Shown piece after piece: positions 51,813-61,572 of a DNA stretch of 64,000 nt. Position numbers and translations under genes: made by a program. The stretch is taken from contig ONHW01000007.1 of assembly GCA_900317745.1 (NCBI GenBank), positions 50,570-114,569 of the forward strand, written 5' to 3'. The DNA comes from an uncultured Bacteroidales bacterium (GTDB lineage Bacteria > Bacteroidota > Bacteroidia > Bacteroidales > Paludibacteraceae). The notes beneath the pieces were generated by a model. The model was given only the letters and a program-made list of their open reading frames with translations, was not told the DNA's origin and searched no databases. Numbering within the stretch: position 1 is the first letter of the stretch; each line of letters starts with the position of its first letter.

Positions 51813-53822
51813 ATGCTACAGATTGTACAAGACGAGCCGGGGCTACAACCCTATGAGCAGGCGTTACAAGCACGCCAGGACTATGCCGAGCGCAAAGTTA
51901 AAGAGTTAACGGGCGGCAAAAAGAAACTCGCCCCATGGGCTGACGGCTACCTATATTTCGGTCTGCATCACATGAACCCGGGTTGGGTTATGCGCGAATG
52001 GGCGCCAAATGCTACAGCCATCTACATCAAGGGAGATTTCAATAATTGGCAAAAGAGTGAGGATTACCGCCTGTACCCGGTAGGAAACGGTGTATGGGAA
52101 GGCTATCTCACCGAGGAGCAAATGCATCACGGGCAGCACTACAAACTGCTGGTGGAGTGGTTGGGAGGTTACGGTGAGCGTATCCCATCGTATGCACGCC
52201 GCGTCGTACAAGATGACCAGACAAAGATTTTCTCCGCACAAGTATGGGCTCCCGAGAAAGAGTTCAAAATCGGCAAGCGCCGTGGTCCCAAGGGCTGGAA
52301 AGCAGACAAACCGCTGTTTATTTACGAATGCCATATCGGTATGGCTACAGAAGAGCAACGCGTCGGCACATATAACGAATTCCGTGAGAACGTATTGCCC
52401 CGCGTGGTTAGTTTAGGCTACAACTGCTTACAGATCATGGCTATTCAGGAGCACCCGTACTACGGCTCGTTCGGCTACCATGTATCCAACTTCTTTGCCC
52501 CTTCGTCACGCTTCGGCACACCGGAAGAACTCAAGGAGCTCATCAAAGCAGCGCACGACAAAGGTATAGCTGTTATCATGGATATTGTGCATTCACACGC
52601 TGTAAAGAACGAACTGGAAGGTTTGGGAAACTTTGATGGCACGCCGTACCAATATTTTCATGACGGTCCACGCCGCGAGCACCCGGCTTGGGATAGTTTG
52701 TGCTTCAACTACGGCAAGAACGAGGTGCTGCACTTCCTGTTGTCGAACTGCAAATACTGGCTTGAAGAGTACGATTTCGACGGTTTCCGCTTCGATGGTG
52801 TTACATCAATGATGTATCTGAGCCATGGTTTGGGCGAAGATTTCAACGGCTATCAGTCATACTTCAACGGCAACGAAGACGGTGATGCAATCTGCTACCT
52901 TACATTAGCCAACAAACTCATTCACGAGGTTAAAAAGGACGCAATAACCATTGCCGAAGACATGTCAGGAATGCCGGGTATTGCAGCACCTTTCAAAGAT
53001 GGAGGTATGGGCTTCGATTACCGACTGGCAATGGGAATTCCTGACTTCTGGATCAAGTATATCAAAGAAGTACGTGACGAGGACTGGAAAGCCGGTCATA
53101 TCTTGTATGAGATGACTAACCGTCGTCAAAATGAGAAAACCATTTCATACGCTGAGAGTCATGATCAGGCGTTGGTGGGCGACAAAACGATTATCTTCCG
53201 TCTTGTGGACGCAGATATGTATTGGCATTTTGAGCATGGACACTCAACCTACATGGTTGACCGCGGCATAGCTCTTCACAAGATGATTCGCCTGATAACG
53301 GCTTCCACCAACAACGGTGGCTACCTGAACTTTATGGGCAACGAGTTCGGACATCCCGAATGGATAGACTTCCCGCGTCAAGGCAACGGCTGGAGCTATA
53401 AGTACGCACGCCGCCAGTGGTCGCTGGTAGACAATCAGAATTTCTACTATGCTGACCTCAACCGCTTTGACGCAGCAATGATTAGCATGCTTCGCAAGTC
53501 AGGTATAATGCCAGACACGCCGATTGTCAATCTTTGGGACCGCGAGGGCGACCAAGTCGTTGCGTACATGCGGGGCGATTACGTGTTTGTATTCAACTGG
53601 AATGGCACAAAATCCTTCCCTGACTACGGTTTCCTTGCCCCCGAGGGCAAATATCAGGTAGTGCTGAATACTGACAATCCGAAGTTTGCAGGATTTGAAC
53701 AGACTGACGATACAATCGCCCACTTCACAATGCCCGACCGCGAGTATGCGCGTGACAAGAAAGGCTGGCTCAAGCTCTACCTGCCGGCACGAACGGCTAT
53801 CGTACTAAAGAAAGTTGATTAA
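51813..53822 (+). CDS. glgB: 1,4-alpha-glucan branching enzyme (eukaryote-like GH13)
   Basis: 669 residues. It makes alpha-1,6 branches in glycogen. An N-terminal CBM48 (MREWAPNATAIYIKGDFNNW) precedes the GH13 barrel. The catalytic set is D328 in DGFRFDGVTSMMY, E382 in AEDMSGMPG and D451 in ESHDQALVGDK. The sequence (YGSFGYHVSNFFAPSSRFGT) is of the eukaryote-like subfamily often found in Bacteroidales. Neighbouring nagB suggests a carbohydrate operon. Confidence 0.96.
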   Translation: MLQIVQDEPGLQPYEQALQARQDYAERKVKELTGGKKKLAPWADGYLYFGLHHMNPGWVMREWAPNATAIYIKGDFNNWQKSEDYRLYPVGNGVWEGYLTEEQMHHGQHYKLLVEWLGGYGERIPSYARRVVQDDQTKIFSAQVWAPEKEFKIGKRRGPKGWKADKPLFIYECHIGMATEEQRVGTYNEFRENVLPRVVSLGYNCLQIMAIQEHPYYGSFGYHVSNFFAPSSRFGTPEELKELIKAAHDKGIAVIMDIVHSHAVKNELEGLGNFDGTPYQYFHDGPRREHPAWDSLCFNYGKNEVLHFLLSNCKYWLEEYDFDGFRFDGVTSMMYLSHGLGEDFNGYQSYFNGNEDGDAICYLTLANKLIHEVKKDAITIAEDMSGMPGIAAPFKDGGMGFDYRLAMGIPDFWIKYIKEVRDEDWKAGHILYEMTNRRQNEKTISYAESHDQALVGDKTIIFRLVDADMYWHFEHGHSTYMVDRGIALHKMIRLITASTNNGGYLNFMGNEFGHPEWIDFPRQGNGWSYKYARRQWSLVDNQNFYYADLNRFDAAMISMLRKSGIMPDTPIVNLWDREGDQVVAYMRGDYVFVFNWNGTKSFPDYGFLAPEGKYQVVLNTDNPKFAGFEQTDDTIAHFTMPDREYARDKKGWLKLYLPARTAIVLKKVD

Positions 53823-53852
53823 ACAATTGCATCAAGAATAATTTTTAACACC

Positions 53853-54647
53853 ATGAGACTAATTATCGAAAAGAACTATGATTTAATGTCAGAGTGGGCT
53901 GCCAACTATGTAGCCAAGCGTATCAACGAGTTTGCACCGAAAGAGAGCAATCCGTTCGTTCTCGGTCTTCCTACAGGTTCATCGCCGTTAGGTATGTACC
54001 GCAAGCTGATAGAACTCAACAAAGAAGGCAAAGTTTCATTCCGAAACGTCGTGACATTTAATATGGACGAATACGTAGGTCTTCCCGAGGAACATCCAGA
54101 GAGTTACCACTCGTTTATGTGGAACAATTTCTTCTCTCACATCGACATCCGCAAAGAGAACGTGAATATCCTCAACGGCAATGCTGCCGACCTTGAAGCC
54201 GAGTGTGCACGTTACGAGGCTAAAATCAAGAACTACGGAGGCATTCACCTGTTCCTTGGCGGCATAGGTCCTGACGGGCATATTGCTTTCAACGAGCCGG
54301 GTTCGTCACTGACTTCACGCACCCGCAAGAAAGAGTTGACTACTGACACGATTATTGCCAACTCACGATTCTTCAACAACGATATCAATCTCGTTCCGAA
54401 GACTGCTCTTACCGTAGGTGTAGGCACTGTGATGGACGCTAAAGAAGTGCTGATTCTCGTCAACGGTCACAACAAAGCCCGGGCATTGCAGCACGCAGTT
54501 GAAGGCGGAGTATCTCACATGTGGACTATCAGTGCGCTGCAGATGCACCAGCACGGCATTATTGTATGCGACGAACTTGCTTGCGGTGAACTGAAAGTGG
54601 ATACGTACCGCTACTTCCTGGACATCGAAAAGAACAACCTTCTTTAG
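53853..54647 (+). CDS. nagB: Glucosamine-6-phosphate deaminase
   Basis: 264 residues. It converts glucosamine-6-P to fructose-6-P and ammonia. [40 protein letters not shown] with the catalytic D72, and [20 protein letters not shown] are the family motifs. It lies 30 nt after glgB and 18 nt before cysS. Confidence 0.97.
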   Translation: MRLIIEKNYDLMSEWAANYVAKRINEFAPKESNPFVLGLPTGSSPLGMYRKLIELNKEGKVSFRNVVTFNMDEYVGLPEEHPESYHSFMWNNFFSHIDIRKENVNILNGNAADLEAECARYEAKIKNYGGIHLFLGGIGPDGHIAFNEPGSSLTSRTRKKELTTDTIIANSRFFNNDINLVPKTALTVGVGTVMDAKEVLILVNGHNKARALQHAVEGGVSHMWTISALQMHQHGIIVCDELACGELKVDTYRYFLDIEKNNLL

Positions 54648-54665
54648 TCATTTCTGCATAAGCAC

Positions 54666-56189
54666 ATGTTGTACCTCTATAACACACTCGCACGCGCAAA
54701 ACAGCCTTTCCGTCCTTTGCACGAAGGACATGTAGGCATGTATGTATGTGGTCCGACCGTATATGGCGATGCCCATCTGGGGCACGCACGACCGGCTATC
54801 ACGTTCGACATCTTGTTTCGCTACCTGACTAACATCGGATATAAGGTGCGTTATGTGCGCAACATTACCGACGTCGGACATCTGGAGCATGATGCGGATG
54901 AGGGAGAGGACAAGATTGCCAAGAAAGCCCGACTGGAGCAACTGGAGCCCATGGAGGTCGTACAGTTCTTCACCAACCGCTACCACCACGACATGGAAGC
55001 TCTGAATGTGCTGCCGCCATCCATTGAGCCGCACGCTTCGGGGCACATCATTGAGCAGATTGCTTTTGTGCAGAAGATTCTGGACAAAGGGTACGCCTAC
55101 GTTTCCAACGGAAGCATATACATGGATGTAGAGCGATATGCGCAAGATTTTCCATACGGCAAACTCAGCGGACGCAATCTTGAAGACATAGTAACCGATA
55201 CGCGCGAATTGGATGGGCAGGACGAGAAACGTCACTCCTACGATTTTGCATTGTGGAAGAAGGCTGCTCCCGAGCATATCATGCACTGGCCGGCAGTTTT
55301 CCGCTACTCCGACAACGGTGAAATTCGCGAACTGCATAGTGAGGGATTTCCCGGCTGGCACATGGAGTGTTCTGCTATGGGAACGAAATATCTGGGTGAG
55401 GAGTTCGATATCCACGGCGGAGGAATGGATCTAATGTTCCCGCACCACGAAGCAGAGATAGCTCAGTCGTGCGCTGCTCTCGGGCATGACACAGTCCGCT
55501 ATTGGTTGCACAACAACATGATCACCATCGCCGGCAAAAAGATGGGCAAGAGTTATAACAACTTTATCACTCTTCGTCAGTTCTTCAGCGGTGACCACCA
55601 TCTGCTCAGTAAGGCATTTGCTCCAATGACCATTCGGTTCTTCATCCTTATGGCTCATTACCGCTCAACTGTTGACTTCTCGTCAGAGGCTTTGGAAGCC
55701 GCAGAAAAAGGTTACCAACGCATGTCAGAGGCATACGCACGATTGCAGAAGCTTAATCCGGCAGCAACCTCTACCGAAGAAGTTCATGCGGTCGTTGCCG
55801 AACTGCGTACGCGCTGCACTGAAGCCATGGATGACGATCTGAACACGCCGATAGTCATTTCCCACCTGTTCGATTCCAGTAGAGTGATTAACAACTTGGC
55901 TGACGGCAAGGCGACAATCAGTGCAGAAGATCTAAGTGAGTTACGTGCAGTCTGGCAACAATTCGCAATCGACATCTTAGGACTACAACTCGACACCAAC
56001 GGAGGGCAACAGACTGCCACAGGCGGAAACACTGCAGCATTCAACGGAGCAATTGATCTGCTGTTGGGCATCCGACTCGAAGCCAAGCGAAACAAAGACT
56101 GGGCGACATCCGACCGCATACGTAACGCTCTGACCGACCTCGGATTCACGGTTAAAGACACCAAGGACGGGTTCGAATGGAGCATATAA
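54666..56189 (+). CDS. cysS: Cysteinyl-tRNA synthetase
   Basis: 507 residues. A class I synthetase that charges tRNA-Cys. C28 in YVCGPTVY, the C in WHMECSAMG and the [11 protein letters not shown] histidines form the zinc site; the HIGH-type motif is HLGH (37-40) and the KMSKS motif reads KMGKS (292-296), a tolerated variant. Its terminator overlaps the typA promoter. Confidence 0.97.
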   Translation: MLYLYNTLARAKQPFRPLHEGHVGMYVCGPTVYGDAHLGHARPAITFDILFRYLTNIGYKVRYVRNITDVGHLEHDADEGEDKIAKKARLEQLEPMEVVQFFTNRYHHDMEALNVLPPSIEPHASGHIIEQIAFVQKILDKGYAYVSNGSIYMDVERYAQDFPYGKLSGRNLEDIVTDTRELDGQDEKRHSYDFALWKKAAPEHIMHWPAVFRYSDNGEIRELHSEGFPGWHMECSAMGTKYLGEEFDIHGGGMDLMFPHHEAEIAQSCAALGHDTVRYWLHNNMITIAGKKMGKSYNNFITLRQFFSGDHHLLSKAFAPMTIRFFILMAHYRSTVDFSSEALEAAEKGYQRMSEAYARLQKLNPAATSTEEVHAVVAELRTRCTEAMDDDLNTPIVISHLFDSSRVINNLADGKATISAEDLSELRAVWQQFAIDILGLQLDTNGGQQTATGGNTAAFNGAIDLLLGIRLEAKRNKDWATSDRIRNALTDLGFTVKDTKDGFEWSI

Positions 56190-56208
56190 ACATTTTTTTC
56201 AAAAAAAG

Positions 56209-56242
56209 TCTCACATAAATTTGCATATGTGAGATTTTTTTT
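56209..56242 (+). terminator. Terminator overlapping the typA promoter
   Basis: TCTCACATA (56209-56217) pairs perfectly with TATGTGAGA (56226-56234), followed by a T-run to 56242. The loop contains the TTTG (56220-56223) that serves as the -33 box of typA. Confidence 0.9.
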
Positions 56243-56251
56243 GTAATTTTG
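56220..56251 (+). promoter_or_regulatory. Promoter of typA
   Basis: TTTG at 56220-56223, a 20-nt spacer and TAATTTTG at 56244-56251. The leader is about 50 nt. Confidence 0.85.
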
Positions 56252-56308
56252 TAAGATTTTTAGGTTATACCTAAAATACACCTATCAGATAACAATCAAA
56301 ACGCATAT

Positions 56309-58105
56309 ATGCAAAAGATTAGAAACATCGCAATTATCGCCCACGTTGACCACGGAAAGACAACACTTGTGGACAAAATGTTGTACACATCCAACTTGTT
56401 CCGCGACAATCAGGAGAAGGGCGAACTTATCCTTGACAACAACGATCTTGAGCGTGAACGTGGCATAACGATTCTCGCCAAGAATGTAGCTATCGACTAC
56501 AAAGGTTACAAGATTAACATCATTGACACTCCGGGTCACGCCGACTTCGGCGGTGAGGTGGAGCGCGTACTGAACATGGCAGACGGCGTGCTGCTGCTCG
56601 TGGACGCGTTTGAAGGGCCTATGCCGCAAACACGATTTGTGCTGCAGAAAGCTATCGAACTGAACCTCAAGCCCATCGTTGTGATTAACAAAGTAGACAA
56701 GCTCAACTGCCGTCCGGACGAGGTTCAGGAAGCCGTGTTCGACCTGATGTGCAACCTTAACGCAAGTGAAGACCAGTTGGACTTCCAGACCATCTACGGT
56801 TCTGCCAAGAACGGCTGGATGAGTACCGACTGGAGGAAGCCGACCACCGACATCACCGCATTGATGGACGCTATCATTGAGTATATTCCCGAGCCGGAAG
56901 TGCTAGAAGGTACGCCGCAGATGCTTATCACCTCGCTGGACTACAACCCGTACGTAGGACGTATAGCCGTGGGACGCGTTCACCGAGGTGTACTAAAGGA
57001 CGGCATGGCGGTTACGCTGGCTAAGAAAGACGGAACGAAAGTTCGCACAAAGATCAAAGAACTGCACACTTTCCAAGGTATGGGGCACGTAAAGACTAAT
57101 GAAGTGCGTAGTGGTGACATCTGCGCCTTGATTGGCATTGACGGCTTTGAGATTGGTGATACCATTTGCGATGCAGAGAATCCCGAAGCACTGGATCCTA
57201 TTGCCATTGACGAACCTACAATGTCCATGACGTTCACCATCAACGATTCGCCTTTCTTCGGACAGGACGGCAAGTTTGTTACCTCTCGCCACATTCAGGA
57301 GCGTCTAACCAAAGAGTTGGAGAAGAACCTTGCCTTACGCGTTGAGACCAGCGACCGCGAGTCAGCGTGGAACGTGTACGGAAGAGGCGTGCTCCACCTG
57401 TCGGTGCTCATTGAAACGATGCGTCGCGAGGGCTACGAACTGCAGGTAGGACAGCCTAAAGTAATCATCAAGGAGATCAACGGCGTGAAATGTGAGCCTG
57501 TTGAACAACTGACCGTCAATACGCCTGAAGACTGCTCGGGCAAGATCATTGAGTTTGTGACTGTTCACAAGGGCGAAATGACCAAGATGGAACTGGTGAA
57601 TGACCGCGTACAACTGGAGTTCGTTATTCCTTCGCGAGGAATAATGGGCATGCGTACGTACGTAATGAACGTCAGTGCCGGCGAGGCAATCATGGCACAC
57701 CGATTCCTGGAGTATCAGCCGTATAAAGGCGACATGCCGCACCGCGTCAACGGTTCGCTCATCGCCATGGAAGCCGGTACTGCCTCTGCATACGCTCTAG
57801 ACAAACTCCAAGACCGCGGACGGTTCTTCATCGACCCGCAGGAAGAAGTATATGCCGGACAGGTGGTTGGCGAGAATGCCAAAGAAGGAGACATTGTAAT
57901 CAATGTTACCAAGGCAAAGAACCTGACAAACATGCGTACCAAATCGTCGGATGACAAAGCCGTGCTGGCTCCGCCCGTACGCTTCTCACTCGAGGAGGCA
58001 CTCGAATATATCAAGGAGGATGAGTACGTGGAGGTTACACCGCACGCAATGCGTATCCGCAAAATTATTCTTGACGAGTTAGAGCGTAAGCGCGCTAACC
58101 GCTAA
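56309..58105 (+). CDS. typA: Ribosome-associated translational GTPase TypA/BipA
   Basis: 598 residues. BipA binds the ribosome and helps 50S assembly, especially under stress or cold. The P-loop is AHVDHGKT (11-18), then [40 protein letters not shown] and NKVDK. C-terminal [20 protein letters not shown] and [20 protein letters not shown] are typical. The stop lies at the head of a heptanucleotide array reaching ddl. Confidence 0.97.
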   Translation: MQKIRNIAIIAHVDHGKTTLVDKMLYTSNLFRDNQEKGELILDNNDLERERGITILAKNVAIDYKGYKINIIDTPGHADFGGEVERVLNMADGVLLLVDAFEGPMPQTRFVLQKAIELNLKPIVVINKVDKLNCRPDEVQEAVFDLMCNLNASEDQLDFQTIYGSAKNGWMSTDWRKPTTDITALMDAIIEYIPEPEVLEGTPQMLITSLDYNPYVGRIAVGRVHRGVLKDGMAVTLAKKDGTKVRTKIKELHTFQGMGHVKTNEVRSGDICALIGIDGFEIGDTICDAENPEALDPIAIDEPTMSMTFTINDSPFFGQDGKFVTSRHIQERLTKELEKNLALRVETSDRESAWNVYGRGVLHLSVLIETMRREGYELQVGQPKVIIKEINGVKCEPVEQLTVNTPEDCSGKIIEFVTVHKGEMTKMELVNDRVQLEFVIPSRGIMGMRTYVMNVSAGEAIMAHRFLEYQPYKGDMPHRVNGSLIAMEAGTASAYALDKLQDRGRFFIDPQEEVYAGQVVGENAKEGDIVINVTKAKNLTNMRTKSSDDKAVLAPPVRFSLEEALEYIKEDEYVEVTPHAMRIRKIILDELERKRANR

Positions 58106-58138
58106 TTTTGAATTTATAATTTTTAATTTATAATTACG
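58104..58138 (+). repeat. Heptanucleotide array at the typA/ddl junction
   Basis: Five units, AATTTTG, AATTTAT, AATTTTT, AATTTAT, AATTACG, run from the typA stop (58103-58105) to the first base of the GTG start of ddl. Confidence 0.8.
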
Positions 58139-59052
58139 TGAAACGTAAAATTGCAATCATAGCCGGTGGCGACAGTTCGGAACATGACGTTTCGCTGCGC
58201 TCGGCAGCAAGTATCAAGAGTTGGTTAGATCCCGAGCGGTACGACGCAGAAATCGTTGAACTGCAAGGTGCTGACCTCAAAACCCTGAACAGAATAACAG
58301 AGTTTGATTACGCATACATCACTATCCACGGCACACCGGGTGAGAACGGATTGCTGCAGGGATTTCTGGATATCATGCATATTCCCTACTCCTGCTGCGG
58401 AGTTCTGGCAGCAGCAATGACCTTCAACAAGTACACCTGCAACCACTACCTCAAGCAGTTTGGTATAACTATCTCTCCGTCGATTCTACTGCGCAAAGGG
58501 TGTGAGCGTCCGAGCGCAGAAGGAATCATCAAGGAAGTCGGATTGCCATGTTTTATCAAATCAAACGTAGGCGGCTCAAGTTTCGGTTGCACAAAAGTCA
58601 AGAGCCTTGAGGATGTCGAACCAGCCATAGCCGCAGCGTTCAAAGAAGGTGACGAAGTTATCTGCGAGGCATTCATGCAAGGCACAGAAATCACCTGCGG
58701 CGTATATAAGACCAGCCAACGCCGTGTTGCTCTGCCTATCACAGAGGTTGTGACCTCCAACGAGTTCTTCGACTACAACGCCAAATACAACGGACAGGTG
58801 CAGGAGATTACGCCGGCACGCATCCCAGACAGCACACGCGACGCAGTGCAGGCGCTCACGCTGAAGATATACGACATACTCGGTTGCCACGGGATTATCC
58901 GAACCGATTATATCATTGCACCGGACGGAACAATCCAATTGCTGGAGGTAAACACCACACCGGGCATGACTGCCACCTCGTTTATCCCGCAACAGGTACG
59001 CGCCGCTGGAATGGAAATGCGCGACGTGCTCACGGAGATTATTGAGAATTGA
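58138..59052 (+). CDS. ddl: D-alanine--D-alanine ligase
   Basis: 304 residues from a GTG start. It joins two D-alanines for peptidoglycan; MurF (45.9 kb) uses the product. An ATP-grasp enzyme: IAIIAGGDSSEHDVSLRSAA, ITIHGTPGENGLLQGFLDIM, FIKSNVGGSSFGCTKVKS and IIRTDYIIAPDGTIQLLEVN. The N-terminal fit to the family supports GTG; the next ATGs are internal. The stop lies in a second 7-nt array. Confidence 0.95.
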   Translation: MKRKIAIIAGGDSSEHDVSLRSAASIKSWLDPERYDAEIVELQGADLKTLNRITEFDYAYITIHGTPGENGLLQGFLDIMHIPYSCCGVLAAAMTFNKYTCNHYLKQFGITISPSILLRKGCERPSAEGIIKEVGLPCFIKSNVGGSSFGCTKVKSLEDVEPAIAAAFKEGDEVICEAFMQGTEITCGVYKTSQRRVALPITEVVTSNEFFDYNAKYNGQVQEITPARIPDSTRDAVQALTLKIYDILGCHGIIRTDYIIAPDGTIQLLEVNTTPGMTATSFIPQQVRAAGMEMRDVLTEIIEN

Positions 59053-59089
59053 GAATGGGGAATGGAGTATTGATAATTGATAATTGAAT
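59041..59089 (+). repeat. Heptanucleotide array at the ddl/polyprenyl synthetase junction
   Basis: Seven units, ATTGAGA twice, ATGGGGA, ATGGAGT, ATTGATA twice and ATTGAAT. They include the last codons and stop of ddl (59050-59052) and end 11 nt before the next start. Confidence 0.85.
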
Positions 59090-59100
59090 TGACACTACGG

Positions 59101-60048
59101 ATGATAGATTGTAACGCCGCAATAGCCGCTTTAGATTGGAGCAAAGAGCCGTATGGCTTGTATGCGCCTATTGCCTATGCACTCTCGTCGGGCGGCAAGC
59201 GCCTAAGGATGCAACTTGTGCTTGCCGGTTGCCGGCTGGCAGGAGGTAACGAGCAGGACGCCTTGCCGTTTGCCGAGGCGATTGAAGTATTCCACAACTT
59301 CACACTGCTGCACGATGATGTAATGGATCGTGCCGATGTACGCCGCGGTAAGCCGACTGTACACGTGAAGTGGAACGATAACACGGCTATCCTCAGCGGC
59401 GACCAGATGCTGATTGAGGCATACAAGTTGTTAGAGGGCGTACCCGCACAACATCTTCCGCAACTGCTCAATCTGTTCACCAAGACCGCTACCGAGATCT
59501 GTGAAGGACAACAGTACGATGTTGATTTCGAGCAGCGCAATGACGTGCAGATTAGCGATTATATTGAAATGATCCGCTTGAAGACATCCGTACTGCTTGC
59601 TGCTGCACTCAAGGGCGGAGCAATCATCGGCGGAGCAACAGAGGCGGAGCAGGAGGCATTGTACAACTACGGTATTCACCTCGGATTGGCTTTCCAGATT
59701 CAGGACGATCTGCTGGACTGCTTTGGCGATCCTGCAACCTTCGGCAAAGCTATCGGCGGAGACATAAGTTGTAATAAGAAGACTTACCTGCTTTTGTCGG
59801 CACTTCATCGGGCCAATCCTAGACAATACTCGGAACTAACTCGTTGGCTTGCGCTAACCTCACCGTCGGCTGAAAAGATAGAAGCAGTCAAAGCGCTGTA
59901 TATAGCCACACAGGCTCGCGAGGCAGCCGAGCAGGCTATTGAGCAGCACACAGCCGAGGCACTTGCCTGCCTCAGCATATTACCTGACAACCATGAAACG
60001 CGTCACCTGGAGCAAATGGCTCGCAGCCTGGCGCAACGTAAATCATAA
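59101..60048 (+). CDS. Polyprenyl diphosphate synthase
   Basis: 315 residues from ATG 59101. A trans-prenyltransferase of the FPP/GGPP family. GGKRLRMQLVLAG, the first Asp-rich motif DDVMD (72-76) in LLHDDVMDRADVRRGKPTVH and the second, QIQDDLLDCFGD, are intact. Product length cannot be read reliably by eye; short-chain (C15/C20) is likely given the bulky residues (HNF) shortly before the first motif. It ends 7 nt before the next start. Confidence 0.92.
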   Translation: MIDCNAAIAALDWSKEPYGLYAPIAYALSSGGKRLRMQLVLAGCRLAGGNEQDALPFAEAIEVFHNFTLLHDDVMDRADVRRGKPTVHVKWNDNTAILSGDQMLIEAYKLLEGVPAQHLPQLLNLFTKTATEICEGQQYDVDFEQRNDVQISDYIEMIRLKTSVLLAAALKGGAIIGGATEAEQEALYNYGIHLGLAFQIQDDLLDCFGDPATFGKAIGGDISCNKKTYLLLSALHRANPRQYSELTRWLALTSPSAEKIEAVKALYIATQAREAAEQAIEQHTAEALACLSILPDNHETRHLEQMARSLAQRKS

Positions 60049-60055
60049 CGCCATT

Positions 60056-60814
60056 ATGCCATACAGACGTTTACCCAACACCGACCAAGCCCGCCTGCGC
60101 GCGCTCAAGACCGCCATTCAACGGGCTTCAGAAAGCGACTTTACAGAGCAGATTCTGCCTTACCGACTCACCACTGAGGCGGAGAATTGCCTGCTCAAGT
60201 TCGAAAATACTGTTGCACAGTATAAAGCCAACTACGAAAGCAAAGTTGACGCCAACAAGAAGTACAAGCTCATCGTGCAAACGACACGCATGTACATCTC
60301 ACACTTTATTCAGGTGCTTAACTTTGCTGTCATACGCGGTGAGATCAAGCGTGAGCAGAAGCGCTTGTATAAACTCAAAGAGGATAGCAATACTCTGCCC
60401 GATCTGTCAACCGAAGAAGACTTGCTTGTATGGGGTAAGAATATAATCGAAGGTGAGACAGCCCGTATGGGACAAGGTGGTATAGCCATCAACTGTCCTG
60501 CCATCAACAAGGTGAAAGTTCACTACGACACGTTCCGCGAGAGCCAGCTCAACCAATCGATGCACCGAATGAGTACCAGCCGTCTGTCCGGCGATATTGA
60601 TACGCTGCGCCAGGAGGTTGACAGGGTGATCCTGCAAATATGGAACACGGTAGAGGAACACTTCAGTAACCGGCTGCCATACGACAGAATGCGCAACTGC
60701 GAGAACTACGGACTGAAGTTCTACTATCGTCCGCACGAGAAGCGCATCACGCCCGAGACGGATCAGGCTATAGAAAAAGCAGCTGCCAGTCAGATGAAAC
60801 TGGAGCTGCTGTAG
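60056..60814 (+). CDS. Conserved Bacteroidales-type protein of unknown function
   Basis: 252 residues from ATG 60056. No signal peptide or membrane segment. Mostly helical, with ENTVAQYKANYESKVDANKK, LLVWGKNIIEGETARMGQGG and YDRMRNCENYGLKFYYRPHE. A start at 60056 is favoured because earlier in-frame codons overlap the synthetase. The gene is convergent with fau; 50 nt separate them. Confidence 0.7.
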   Translation: MPYRRLPNTDQARLRALKTAIQRASESDFTEQILPYRLTTEAENCLLKFENTVAQYKANYESKVDANKKYKLIVQTTRMYISHFIQVLNFAVIRGEIKREQKRLYKLKEDSNTLPDLSTEEDLLVWGKNIIEGETARMGQGGIAINCPAINKVKVHYDTFRESQLNQSMHRMSTSRLSGDIDTLRQEVDRVILQIWNTVEEHFSNRLPYDRMRNCENYGLKFYYRPHEKRITPETDQAIEKAAASQMKLELL

Positions 60815-60864
60815 AATAGCAGTTTGCCAACAGCCGAAAGGCGGACGGCAAATGATTGTCGGTC

Positions 60865-61467
60865 TTACCGTTCGTAGATTGCCGATGGCGTAATGACTTT
60901 GTCCATACGCACGTCGTGCCACGACCAAGGCAAGTTGTCCTGAATCTGGAAGTCGTAACAAACGCCAACCTTCGTCACCTTGCCGAGTTTGCGCAGAAAG
61001 CGGTCGTAATAACCTTTGCCGCGACCCATGCGCACGAGTTCTTTGTCAAAAGCCAAACCTGGAACAATCACCAGTTCGGGAGTACCCCGATACGTGCTTG
61101 TCTGAGGCGTTGGAATACCGTAGTGTCCGGCTTTGAGATTATCCTTACCGACGTATTGACGTAGTTCAATTCCGTCATGATGGGTTACGGGCAGCAGGAT
61201 AACCTTTTCGTCCTTGTACTTGTCAAGCAGCGGACGCAAGTCAACTTCGTGATGAACAGGATAATAAAACATTACCACACGAGCACTACGGAAGCAATGC
61301 AGCTGTTCAATACGTTCTATCACCGCCTCTGACCACTGCTGAAGGTCTTCTGGCGGCTGCACACGCAACTTCTGGCGCATCAGTTCACGCAGATCAGCCT
61401 TGCGCTTCTTGGTCCTGTTCCAAGGAAGGCGTTTTTTGAAATCTCGTATTTGGCTTTCGAAAAGCAT
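60865..61467 (-). CDS. 5-formyltetrahydrofolate cyclo-ligase
   Basis: 200 residues. It recycles 5-formyl-THF to methenyl-THF using ATP. The ATP-binding MGRGKGYYDRFLRKLGK near the C-terminus and VIVPGLAFDKELVR are diagnostic. The N-terminus (MLFESQIRDFKKRLPWNRTK) is longer than usual; a later start at the second Met (MRQKLRVQPPEDL) is possible. The only minus-strand gene in the right half. The promoter lies at 61571-61540. Confidence 0.93.
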   Translation of the reverse strand: MLFESQIRDFKKRLPWNRTKKRKADLRELMRQKLRVQPPEDLQQWSEAVIERIEQLHCFRSARVVMFYYPVHHEVDLRPLLDKYKDEKVILLPVTHHDGIELRQYVGKDNLKAGHYGIPTPQTSTYRGTPELVIVPGLAFDKELVRMGRGKGYYDRFLRKLGKVTKVGVCYDFQIQDNLPWSWHDVRMDKVITPSAIYER

Positions 61468-61504
61468 ATAATTAGTTAAATTAAGACAATATTAAACATT
61501 TTCG

Positions 61505-61521
61505 GGGTGACTGAATCACCC
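61505..61521 (-). other. Small palindrome in the fau leader
   Basis: GGGTGA (61505-61510), loop CTGAA, TCACCC (61516-61521). It lies about 12-28 nt after the predicted fau start point. A regulatory site or weak attenuator is possible. Confidence 0.4.
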
Positions 61522-61539
61522 ATTTTGAAAAAACGACTG

Positions 61540-61571
61540 CAAAGATACAAAAAAAAAATGATATTTGCAAA
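61540..61571 (-). promoter_or_regulatory. Promoter of fau
   Basis: On the minus strand, TTTG at 61571-61568, a 20-nt spacer and TATCTTTG at 61547-61540. The -33 box ends two bases before the ATG of the divergent lipoprotein gene at 61573. Confidence 0.85.
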
Positions 61572-61572
61572 T

